From positions 1 through 5,745 of the forward strand of contig JANXQE010000591.1 of NCBI GenBank assembly GCA_025356925.1: DNA of 5,745 nucleotides, read 5' to 3'. The notes below the pieces were generated by a model. That model made no database searches. It was not told where the DNA came from and saw only the letters and a list, made by a program, of their open reading frames with translations. Below, piece by piece: positions 1 to 5,745 of this stretch; within the stretch, counting starts at the first letter, position 1; each line of letters begins with the position of its first letter. The DNA comes from Limisphaerales bacterium. Its GTDB lineage: Bacteria > Verrucomicrobiota > Verrucomicrobiia > Limisphaerales > UBA8199. Made by a program: the position numbers and the translations under genes.

Positions 1-283
1 GAATTTCGACACCACGATCACGTCGGCCGGAAATGCCGCGACGATCGAAGGCGCGATCACCCTGGCGGCGGACACCATCGGCGGGCTGTTCAGCGACCCC
101 GGAACGGTGCGGATCTATTTCCAGACCTCCGAAGAAACCTTCCAGAGAAACGAGGTCATTTTGGAGGAACCGCTCGAAAATGGCTGGTTCGTCCGGGCGG
201 GTTTGAAGCCGCAAGACAAAGTGGTCACCGTCGGCGGCCAGCAATTGCTTTCTGAGGAGCTTAAAGGCCAGGGCGGAGATTGA
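1..283 (+). CDS. RND efflux periplasmic adaptor subunit (membrane fusion protein), C-terminal fragment
   Basis: This is the 3' end of a gene cut by the left edge; the reading frame begins at base 2 and gives 93 residues before TGA at 281-283. The visible part is the beta-barrel and membrane-proximal end of a CusB/HlyD-type adaptor. The diagnostic stretch is GWFVRAGLKPQDKVVTVGG followed by QQLLSEELKG, which matches the usual ending of these proteins (a G-x-V-R-x-GLK-x-D-x-VV-x-x-G pattern, then LLSEELK). Such adaptors sit in the periplasm and bridge the inner-membrane RND pump to an outer-membrane channel. The permease gene directly downstream confirms the assignment. The lipoyl and alpha-hairpin domains and the N-terminal signal lie outside the window, so the substrate class cannot be read from this part. 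The stop codon overlaps the Shine-Dalgarno sequence of the next gene, suggesting coupled translation. Confidence 0.85.
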   Translation, partial: NFDTTITSAGNAATIEGAITLAADTIGGLFSDPGTVRIYFQTSEETFQRNEVILEEPLENGWFVRAGLKPQDKVVTVGGQQLLSEELKGQGGD

Positions 284-286
284 GGG
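282..286 (+). promoter_or_regulatory. Shine-Dalgarno site of the RND permease gene
   Basis: GAGGG lies 9 bases before the ATG at 296 and shares two bases with the TGA stop of the adaptor gene. It supports ATG 296 as the true start. The resulting protein begins MLQALVNFSLRYRGV, which is the normal start of RND permeases just before the first membrane helix. Confidence 0.65.
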
Positions 287-295
287 TTTCGTAAC

Positions 296-3200
296 ATGCT
301 CCAGGCCCTGGTTAATTTCTCTCTCCGCTATCGCGGCGTTGTCATTGTGCTTGCCGGGGTGCTGCTCGGTTACGGGGTGCACATCGTGATGACCGCCAAG
401 ATGGACGTTTTCCCCAATTTCGTTCAGCCCCAGGTGGTCATCCAGACGGAGTGCCCAGGGCTGGCGCCGGAGCAGGTTGAACTGCTGGTGACTCTGCCGA
501 TCGAGACCACGGTGAACGGCCTGGGAGACATGGAATCACTGCGCTCGGAATCGATCCAGGGCCTATCGGTGATAACGGCGGTGTTCAAGGAAGGGTCCGA
601 TATCTTCCGCGTCCGCCAAACGCTGGCCGAGAAACTGGCCGAAACCGCCGGGGAACTCCCGAGCAGTGTTAAGACACCTCAGATGTCGCCGCTCACCTCG
701 TCCACCATGGATTTGCTCAAAGTGGGGCTGGTGTCCGACAAACGCACGCCAATGGAATTGCGAACGTTTGCGGATTGGACACTCAGACCGCGGCTGCTCT
801 CTGTGCCCGGAGTAGCTCGGTGCATCATTTTTGGTGGTGAGGTGCGCCAGTTGCAAATTCAAGTGCTGCCCGAGCGACTGGTGGCCTATGACCTGTCGCT
901 CTCGGATGTGCTGGCGGCGGCGCGGGTCTCAACCGGGGTGATGGGGGCGGGCTTTGTCGAGACCAGCAACCAGAGGATTACCATTCAGACCGAAGGCCAA
1001 GCCCTCACGCCCCAGGTCTTGAGTGAAGTCGTCATCGCACACACCAACGGGCTGAGCGTCCGGCTCAAGGACGTGGCGCGGGTGGTCGAGGGCGCCGAGC
1101 CGAAGTTCGGCGACACGATCATCCAGGGACGACCGGGTGTGCTGCTGGCGACGGCCAGCCAGTACGGGGCGAACACACTCGAAGTGACACTGGCCGTCGA
1201 GGCGGCCCTGGCGGAGATGAAGCCGGTCTTTGAAAAGGAAGGCATCACGGTTTATTCGCGGCTGCACCGGCCGGCGACGTTCATCGAGGCAGCGTTGAAA
1301 AACATGAAGCATTCGCTGCTGCTGGGCGGCGTTCTCGTAGCCGTCGTGTTGTTCCTGTTGATCGGCAGCGTGCGGACCGCTTGTATCTCGCTCTCAGCAA
1401 TCCCGCTGTCGCTTCTGACCGCCGTCATTGTGCTCGACAAGTTTGGAATCACCCTCAACACCATCACCCTGGGCGGACTCGCGATTGCCTTGGGCGAAGT
1501 GGTCGACGACTCAATCATCGATGTGGAAAATATCTTTCGCCGCCTGCGCGAGGATCAGGCGATCCGCGAACAGGGCAGGAACCAGCCCAGTGTGCCAAGT
1601 GGGCGCTCCATTTTCCAGGTGGTGCTGGATGCATCTCTGGAGGTTAGGCGGGCCGTGGTCTATGCCACGTTTATTGTGGCCCTGATCTTCCTGCCAGTAC
1701 TGACCCTGACGGGGCTGCAAGGCAGTTTTTTCGCGCCGCTGGCTTTGAGCTATATCCTGGCGATCATGGCCTCCCTGCTGGTCGCCCTGACGGTCACGCC
1801 GGCGCTGGCTTACCTGGTTTTCGCAAGAGGGGTAAAGGATGCCGGTGAGCCGTGGCTGCAGCGCTGGTTTAAAAAAGGCTACCGTGGAGTCCTGGGTTTT
1901 GTCGCCCGCTGGCCTCGCGTGTTGATCATCCTCGTGCTCGTGATTTGTGTCGCCGCAGCCACGCGGCTGCAATTCTTCGGCGGAGAATTCCTGCCGGAGT
2001 TCAGGGAGGGTCATCTGGTGCTTCAGGTGTCAGCCGCCCCTGGCACATCCCTGCAGGAAATGCTGAGGATCGGAACCCGGATCTCCCGGCAGTTGCTCAA
2101 CAATACGAACATCGAAACCGTGGAGCAGCAGGTTGGGCGCGCGGAGCAGGGAGAGGATACATTCCCACCAAGCCGCAGCGAGTTTCACGTCGAGCTCAAG
2201 CCCATTTCAGGCGAGGCCCAGCAGAAGGTAGCTGGCGACATCCGCGGATTGTTGGGCTCTTTCCCGGGGCTTCAGTTCGAGGTGCTGACGTTCCTGGGCG
2301 ATCGGCTGAGCGAAACCATCAGCGGAGAAACCGCGCCAGTGGTGGTCAACATTTTCGGGGACAACCTGGACGTGCTGGACACCAAGGCAAAAGAGGTCGC
2401 CGGCGTGCTCAATTCCGTGCCGGGCCATGCCGATGTGCAGGTCAAATCGCCTCCGGGCGCCCCGCGCATCGCGGTCCGTTTGCGGCCCGAGCGGCTGACG
2501 CAATTTGGGTTTCGCCCCGTGGAAGTTCTTGAATCGATTGAGACGGCTTACCAGGGAATGGTGGTCGCGCAAACGCATCGCGAGAACCAGGTAGCCGGGG
2601 TCGCGGTGATTTTAAACGAAGCCAGCCGGCGGGACCCGGAAGCCATTGGCTCGTTGTTATTGCGCAGCAGCCAGGGCCTGCGCCTGCCGCTACGCGAACT
2701 GGCCGACATCTACCTGACCAGCGCCCGTTACTCGATTCTCCACGAGGGCGCGCGCCGCCGGCAAACCGTCACCTGTGCGGCCACCGGTCGCGATGTGAGC
2801 TCTTTCGTCGAGGAAGCCCGCCGCCGGGTCTCCGACAAGGTCAATCTTCCCGCCGGCACGTATGTGGTTTTCAGCGGAGCGGCGCAGGCGAAGGAAAAGG
2901 CCCAGACCGAGCTATTACTGCACTCCGCCATCGCCGCTGTGGGGATCCTAATCCTGCTTTCGATCGTTTTTCATAGTTGGCGCAACCTGTTGCTGGTGCT
3001 GGTTAACATTCCCTTTGCGCTGGTGGGCGGGGTGCTGGCCGTCTGGTCAAGCAGCGTGTTAAGCCCGGGCCAAAGCTCGCTGACGATCGGCTCACTCGTG
3101 GGGTTCGTGACGTTATTTGGCATCACGACTCGTAATTCGATCATGATGCTCTCCCATTTCGAGCACCTCGTGGACGTCGAAGGCATGAGCTGGGGACCCG

Positions 3201-3469
3201 AGACCGTCATGCGCGGCGCCTCTGAGCGCCTCATGCCGATTCTCATGACCGCCACCGTCACAGCTTTGGGCTTGTTACCGCTGGCTCTGGGCACGGGAGA
3301 AGCCGGGCGCGAAATCGAAGGGCCCATGGCCATCGTCATCCTGGGCGGACTGGCCACCTCAACTGCGCTCAACTTGCTCGTTCTGCCGACGTTGGCTCTG
3401 AGATACGGCCGGTTTGGCGGCCAGGTCAGTTCCACGCCCGCCGCAGCAACCCCTTCATCACCAACTTAA
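296..3469 (+). CDS. RND efflux permease, heavy-metal-efflux (CusA/CzcA-like) type
   Basis: This is a complete inner-membrane proton-driven pump of 1057 residues, a normal length for the family. It shows the duplicated RND layout: TM1 about 14-31, a periplasmic porter/docking region about 32-340, TM2-TM6 about 341-509, TM7 about 540-557, a second periplasmic region about 558-872, and TM8-TM12 about 873-1033. TM4 carries GEVVDDSIIDVEN, with D404, D405, D409 and E411 as likely proton-relay acids. The second half has VGRAEQGEDT (613-622) followed by RSEFHVELKP, FGITTRN in TM10 (941-947), and GREIEGPMAIVILGG leading into TM12. These resemble the HME group more than AcrB-type drug pumps. The tail after about 1040 is Ser/Thr/Pro/Ala-rich and probably unstructured. 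The three methionines used by CusA for copper are not evident, so the substrate is open: a metal cation or another small compound. It is translated from an operon with the adaptor. Family membership is seen in the sequence; the metal substrate is inference. Confidence 0.93.
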   Translation: MLQALVNFSLRYRGVVIVLAGVLLGYGVHIVMTAKMDVFPNFVQPQVVIQTECPGLAPEQVELLVTLPIETTVNGLGDMESLRSESIQGLSVITAVFKEGSDIFRVRQTLAEKLAETAGELPSSVKTPQMSPLTSSTMDLLKVGLVSDKRTPMELRTFADWTLRPRLLSVPGVARCIIFGGEVRQLQIQVLPERLVAYDLSLSDVLAAARVSTGVMGAGFVETSNQRITIQTEGQALTPQVLSEVVIAHTNGLSVRLKDVARVVEGAEPKFGDTIIQGRPGVLLATASQYGANTLEVTLAVEAALAEMKPVFEKEGITVYSRLHRPATFIEAALKNMKHSLLLGGVLVAVVLFLLIGSVRTACISLSAIPLSLLTAVIVLDKFGITLNTITLGGLAIALGEVVDDSIIDVENIFRRLREDQAIREQGRNQPSVPSGRSIFQVVLDASLEVRRAVVYATFIVALIFLPVLTLTGLQGSFFAPLALSYILAIMASLLVALTVTPALAYLVFARGVKDAGEPWLQRWFKKGYRGVLGFVARWPRVLIILVLVICVAAATRLQFFGGEFLPEFREGHLVLQVSAAPGTSLQEMLRIGTRISRQLLNNTNIETVEQQVGRAEQGEDTFPPSRSEFHVELKPISGEAQQKVAGDIRGLLGSFPGLQFEVLTFLGDRLSETISGETAPVVVNIFGDNLDVLDTKAKEVAGVLNSVPGHADVQVKSPPGAPRIAVRLRPERLTQFGFRPVEVLESIETAYQGMVVAQTHRENQVAGVAVILNEASRRDPEAIGSLLLRSSQGLRLPLRELADIYLTSARYSILHEGARRRQTVTCAATGRDVSSFVEEARRRVSDKVNLPAGTYVVFSGAAQAKEKAQTELLLHSAIAAVGILILLSIVFHSWRNLLLVLVNIPFALVGGVLAVWSSSVLSPGQSSLTIGSLVGFVTLFGITTRNSIMMLSHFEHLVDVEGMSWGPETVMRGASERLMPILMTATVTALGLLPLALGTGEAGREIEGPMAIVILGGLATSTALNLLVLPTLALRYGRFGGQVSSTPAAATPSSPT

Positions 3470-3529
3470 TTGCCACTTCGGCAGGAAGACTTGATTTGGC
3501 CTGGCGCGTTTTGAGCATCCGGGCGGCGG

Positions 3530-4501
3530 TCAGTCGGGATAGCCGTGAGGGTGGTTTTTGTGCCAGGTCCAAGCCGTTCTGATGATATCTTCGAGCTTGG
3601 TAAAGGCAGGTTTCCAGCTCAGCTCGCGAATGGCTTTGGCAGCCGCAGCCACTAACTTGGGCGGGTCCCCGGGGCGGCGAGGCTTCTCGATGGCCGGTAT
3701 TTGGCAGCCGGCGATTTGCTCGCAGGTTTGAATAACCTGGCGGACGGAATAGCCATCTCCATTGCCCAGGTTATAGAACCCCTGCTTGCCGGGCTCCAGC
3801 GCCAGGATGTGGGCCTGGGCCAAATCGACGATGTGGATGTAATCCCGGATACAGGTGCCATCGGATGTGGGGTAGTCGGTGCCGTAAATCTCGCATTGCT
3901 CGGATTGACCCAAGGCTACTTTCAGCACGTTCGGGATCAGGTGCGTTTCGATACGATGGTGCTCGCCGAATCGCTCGCTCGCTCCGGCAGCATTGAAATA
4001 GCGGAAAGCGACGAACTCCAGCCCGTGCAACTCGTGGTACCAATGAAGCATCCGTTCGAACATGAGCTTTGATTCCCCATACGGGTTGATGGGCCGCTGC
4101 GGGAGGTCTTCGGTCATGGGCAATCGCTCCGGGGGCCCATAAGTCGCACAGGTCGAGCTGAACACAAACTTTTTCACCCCGACGCTGGTCGCGGCTTCGA
4201 GCAGCCTCAGCCCGTTGGCAACATTGTTGTGAAAGTATTTCCCGGGGTTGACCATCGACTCGCCAACGAGGGCGCTAGCCGCGAAATGCAGGACTGCCTC
4301 GGGACTGGCCTGTTTGACGGCATTCAGAATGTTGCCGTCCGCTTCAGGCCGGCCAAGAACAAAGCGCGCGCGCGGGTCGACCGCCCGGCGATGCCCCTCG
4401 CTCAGGTCATCGTAGACCGTGACGGAATGCCCTGCGTTGAGCAACTCCTCGGTGCACACCGAACCGATATAGCCCGCGCCGCCGGTCACGAAAACGTTCA
4501 T
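3530..4501 (-). CDS. galE: UDP-glucose 4-epimerase
   Basis: A cytoplasmic short-chain dehydrogenase/reductase-fold enzyme that interconverts UDP-glucose and UDP-galactose using tightly bound NAD (Leloir pathway; precursor for surface polysaccharides). At 323 residues it is close to E. coli GalE (338). It starts with the NAD-binding TGGAGYIGS (6-14). Also present are HFAASALVGES (72-82), FSSTCATYG (114-122) with T117 in the place of the catalytic Ser124 of E. coli, and the catalytic Y141-x3-K145 in NPYGESKLM. Further on are RYFNAAGA (167-174), DGTCIRDYIHIVDLA (214-228), YNLGNG (243-248) and RRPGDPP (275-281). The C-terminus HPHGYPD nearly equals that of E. coli, so the gene is intact at its 3' end. 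L283 aligns with the sugar-pocket residue Tyr299 of E. coli. R51 stands where E. coli has the adenine-binding Asp58, an odd substitution. It lies 33 bases behind the DUF4230-like gene, likely in one transcript. Only a weak AGG-type ribosome site precedes the ATG. Confidence 0.95.
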   Translation of the reverse strand: MNVFVTGGAGYIGSVCTEELLNAGHSVTVYDDLSEGHRRAVDPRARFVLGRPEADGNILNAVKQASPEAVLHFAASALVGESMVNPGKYFHNNVANGLRLLEAATSVGVKKFVFSSTCATYGPPERLPMTEDLPQRPINPYGESKLMFERMLHWYHELHGLEFVAFRYFNAAGASERFGEHHRIETHLIPNVLKVALGQSEQCEIYGTDYPTSDGTCIRDYIHIVDLAQAHILALEPGKQGFYNLGNGDGYSVRQVIQTCEQIAGCQIPAIEKPRRPGDPPKLVAAAAKAIRELSWKPAFTKLEDIIRTAWTWHKNHPHGYPD

Positions 4502-4534
4502 GTGCGGCTAACCTAATCGCCGGGCTGGAACGAC

Positions 4535-5350
4535 TCAACGGGAAAATCCGGGCGCCACCTCGCGGCCGGGCGGTGAACCCGATTCCAGGCCTGGCTTTTC
4601 GTGCCGAAAGCGGACCTTGACCGGATATTTCTTGCCGTCGGCGAAGGACTTGGTGAGCCAGTTCTCGACGAATGCCTCGGTTTGCCGACGCCCGGTCTCG
4701 CGGACGATCTCAATGTTGGCTTCGGCTTTCTTGTACGACATCCAGGTCATCGAACTCCGCAGGTTTTCCATGGCTTCGGAGGTGTTCCGAAAGTGGCTAT
4801 CCTTCTTGACCTCGTAGGTGATGCGCGACACGTCCAGAGCGGGTCGGTTGAACTTAATATCCGGTGCCGTGACCCAGATCACGCCGTTGCCCAGGAGGAA
4901 ATCCCAAGGCGCGTTGAGGTCCAGGTAATAGGTATAGCTGACCGGGGCGGAGGCTTCGACGATGATATCGGGCAACGGAATGTATCCGAAGAGCACGGTG
5001 GATTCATCGGTCCGGGTGAAGACTTCGCGTTGTGTGAGGGTGGCGAATTGCAGATATTGATTGCCCTTAAGGGTGGTAGCGTAGCTGGTGAAGGTGGTGG
5101 TAATGGTCCCTTGCAGGAAAGCGCTGGCCACCTTTTGGACCTGCTGCCCGATGGTTTTGGCCAGTTTACCACTTTGATCCAGGGTTTCGCCTGGTAAATC
5201 GCGGCACGATTTGAACACGTAAATTCCGCCGCCAACCAGCATGGTTACCACCACCATCCAGGTCATGGGCCAGGCCCAGGAACTGCCCGCAGCGGGAGGT
5301 CGTTGCTCCGGCTGTAAACCCGTTTGCGGAGGAGCCTCGGGGGGCGTCAT
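4535..5350 (-). CDS. single-pass membrane-anchored protein resembling DUF4230
   Basis: A protein of 271 residues with no assigned biochemical role. Residues 1-25 are Pro/Gln/Gly-rich, and one hydrophobic segment (about 26-46, WAWPMTWMVVVTMLVGGGIY) acts as an uncleaved anchor or signal. The next part is polar, then comes a beta-rich region (about 98-183) including LPDIIVEASAPVSYTYYLDL and VIWVTAPDIKFNRPALDVS. An Arg/Glu-rich helical stretch (about 186-235, ending GRRQTEAFVENWLTK) is followed by a final strand KYPVKVRF. The order 'early-Leu/Thr strand, y-x-x-DL, i-x-V-x-aP-x-i, charged helix ending in a W/LL segment, final strand' matches my recollection of DUF4230 proteins, which are membrane- or lipo-anchored and of unknown function; a profile search would settle it. 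There is no lipobox. The start is uncertain: ATG 5350 has no well-placed Shine-Dalgarno, and Met29 (5266) would give a protein beginning at the hydrophobic segment. It precedes galE by 33 bases in the same orientation, hinting at an envelope role, but this is inference. Confidence 0.75.
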   Translation of the reverse strand: MTPPEAPPQTGLQPEQRPPAAGSSWAWPMTWMVVVTMLVGGGIYVFKSCRDLPGETLDQSGKLAKTIGQQVQKVASAFLQGTITTTFTSYATTLKGNQYLQFATLTQREVFTRTDESTVLFGYIPLPDIIVEASAPVSYTYYLDLNAPWDFLLGNGVIWVTAPDIKFNRPALDVSRITYEVKKDSHFRNTSEAMENLRSSMTWMSYKKAEANIEIVRETGRRQTEAFVENWLTKSFADGKKYPVKVRFRHEKPGLESGSPPGREVAPGFSR

Positions 5351-5351
5351 A

Positions 5352-5368
5352 AGTTACCAGCAGTTACC
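5352..5368. repeat. short direct repeat AGTTACC next to the start of the DUF4230-like gene
   Basis: AGTTACC occurs at 5352-5358 and again at 5362-5368, exactly 10 bases apart, immediately upstream of the ATG at 5350 (read as GGTAACT on the coding strand). One helical turn of spacing is typical of a protein-binding direct repeat. The repeat also occupies the ribosome-binding region, where no proper Shine-Dalgarno is seen. It may be chance given its length. Confidence 0.3.
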
Positions 5369-5442
5369 TTGCCTGCGGGAAAATTTTTATCAAGCGTTGA
5401 ATAAATCCCGGCGGCGACGCGTCCGAAGCAATGTTAGGTTCT

Positions 5443-5448
5443 TATAAC
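5443..5448 (+). promoter_or_regulatory. candidate -10 box TATAAC
   Basis: TATAAC differs from the sigma-70 consensus by one base and lies 6 bases before the GGGG that opens the first hairpin at 5455, the expected distance to a transcription start. No recognisable -35 hexamer is found 16-18 bases upstream, so the call rests on the -10 box and on the terminated structure downstream. The core TTATAA is palindromic and could equally act as TATAAG on the - strand for the DUF4230-like/galE unit. Confidence 0.3.
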
Positions 5449-5454
5449 TGCCTT

Positions 5455-5548
5455 GGGGTGGTTGCCAGAGGTAAGGGCCGCCCCGCTTTTCATGGTAGCT
5501 GGTTCAGGTTGGGTTGAGCGGTCCGGTGTCAAAGCCGGGCCGCTTTTT
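5455..5548 (+). ncRNA. possible small RNA or terminated leader of about 94 nt
   Basis: The segment has two stable hairpins joined by a GU-rich linker. Hairpin 1 (5455-5484) pairs GGGGTGG with CCGCCCC (7 pairs, one G-U), then TTGCC with GGTAA (5 pairs, one G-U) around an AGA loop, with an asymmetric GGG bulge at 5475-5477. The linker (about 5499-5517) repeats GGTT three times and looks unpaired. Hairpin 2 is the intrinsic terminator at 5518-5548. A -10-like box sits just upstream. No rightward protein gene lies before it, because the gene to the left reads the other way, so the terminator needs some other transcript. I do not recognise it as 6S, tmRNA, SRP RNA, RNase P RNA or a common riboswitch. 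It may instead be the attenuated leader of a gene beyond the right edge. Confidence 0.4.
5518..5548 (+). terminator. intrinsic (Rho-independent) terminator
   Basis: GCGGTCCGG (5518-5526) pairs with CCGGGCCGC (5535-5543) over 9 base pairs with a single G-U, closing an 8-base loop TGTCAAAG. The stem is followed at once by TTTTT (5544-5548) and then CGTTT. On the - strand the same stem is followed by CTCAACCC with no U-run, so it acts in the + direction. Confidence 0.75.
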
Positions 5549-5745
5549 CGTTTCAGCGGTCCTGACCCTCTCCCAGAGCGCTGGTTGGAATGCCGAAGAC
5601 TTGCAAGCCCGCCATAACCGGGTAGTCTGACGCAGACGTATCGCGTGGCGGAAGCGTCCTCGCCTGCGGTTTTGGGCGGCCTCTCGGCACCCGATTCAGC
5701 ACCGGGCTCAGCCCGCGGCCGCGGAGGCCTGCGCCAGGGCGCCGA
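5549..5745. other. unassigned GC-rich intergenic sequence at the right edge
   Basis: No convincing gene is visible. On the + strand no ATG-started frame stays open to the edge. On the - strand one frame is open from the edge to a TGA at 5553-5555 (about 63 codons), but its translation is Arg/Pro/Gly-rich without recognisable motifs and could be only a by-product of high GC. Short inverted repeats are present, for example GTCTG-ACG-CAGAC (around 5625-5637) and GCGCC-AG-GGCGC near 5731-5742. It may be a gene tail, a dispersed intergenic repeat or plain spacer. Confidence 0.4.

Noticed and set aside
1945..2532. 195-codon + strand frame and several long - strand frames inside the RND permease
   Set aside because: All overlap the uninterrupted 1057-residue permease and translate to Arg/Gly/Ala- or Gln-rich shadow sequence.
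3470..3529. Possible terminator between the convergent RND and galE genes (TGCC-ACTTC-GGCA at 3471-3483)
   Set aside because: The stem is only 4 base pairs and has no U-run on either side, so it is too weak to call; termination here may be Rho-dependent.
3701..4072. Open + strand frame of 123 codons inside galE
   Set aside because: It lies wholly antisense to a well-supported enzyme gene with all its motifs. The open frame is a by-product of GC-rich coding sequence, and its translation has no recognisable domain.
4601..5197. Open + strand frame of 198 codons antisense to the DUF4230-like gene
   Set aside because: The translation is Gly/Asp/Val-rich, the mirror of the opposite strand, with no credible ribosome site. 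The - strand frame has a membrane anchor, domain-like organisation and operon spacing to galE, so it is the real gene.
5381..5405. AT-rich tract on the - strand (TTGATAAAAATTTT) as the promoter of the DUF4230-like/galE unit
   Set aside because: TTGATA resembles a -35 box, but no -10-like hexamer follows at 16-18 bases, and no -35 partner is found if the tract is read as a -10.
5553..5745. C-terminal fragment of a - strand gene entering from the right edge (stop TGA at 5553-5555)
   Set aside because: The frame is open for about 63 codons, but the translation is Arg/Pro/Gly-rich without motifs, and the adjacent + strand frames are also largely open; too little evidence for a CDS call.

Overview
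The window is ordinary chromosomal DNA of a Gram-negative bacterium. The evidence is a tripartite RND efflux cassette, which needs an outer membrane, and GC-rich coding sequence. The style of the RND pump and the membrane protein beside galE recall soil Verrucomicrobia or Acidobacteria. This is an impression from family resemblance only, and the phylum cannot be fixed from the sequence.

Left part (1-3469, + strand): the last 93 codons of an RND periplasmic adaptor (membrane fusion protein) are followed 12 bases later by a complete inner-membrane RND permease of 1057 residues, of the heavy-metal-efflux (CusA/CzcA-like) type. The two genes are clearly one operon. The outer-membrane channel is not in the window and may lie further upstream.

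Middle and right part (5350-3530, - strand): a two-gene unit runs the other way and converges on the RND operon across a 60-base gap. The promoter-proximal gene encodes a single-pass membrane-anchored protein of 271 residues that resembles the DUF4230 family. It is followed 33 bases later by galE, UDP-glucose 4-epimerase, which supplies UDP-galactose for surface polysaccharides or galactose breakdown. No sequence link between the efflux cassette and the galE unit is visible beyond adjacency.

Right end (5351-5745): about 395 bases hold no convincing protein gene. They do hold a -10-like TATAAC box, a strong bulged hairpin beginning about 7 bases after it, and a textbook intrinsic terminator, all in + orientation. 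Together these outline a possible small RNA, or a terminated leader, of about 94 nt. This is the least explained element of the window. The last 200 bases are GC-rich and unassigned. I saw no mobile element, CRISPR array, tRNA or rRNA, and no convincing new multi-gene system.
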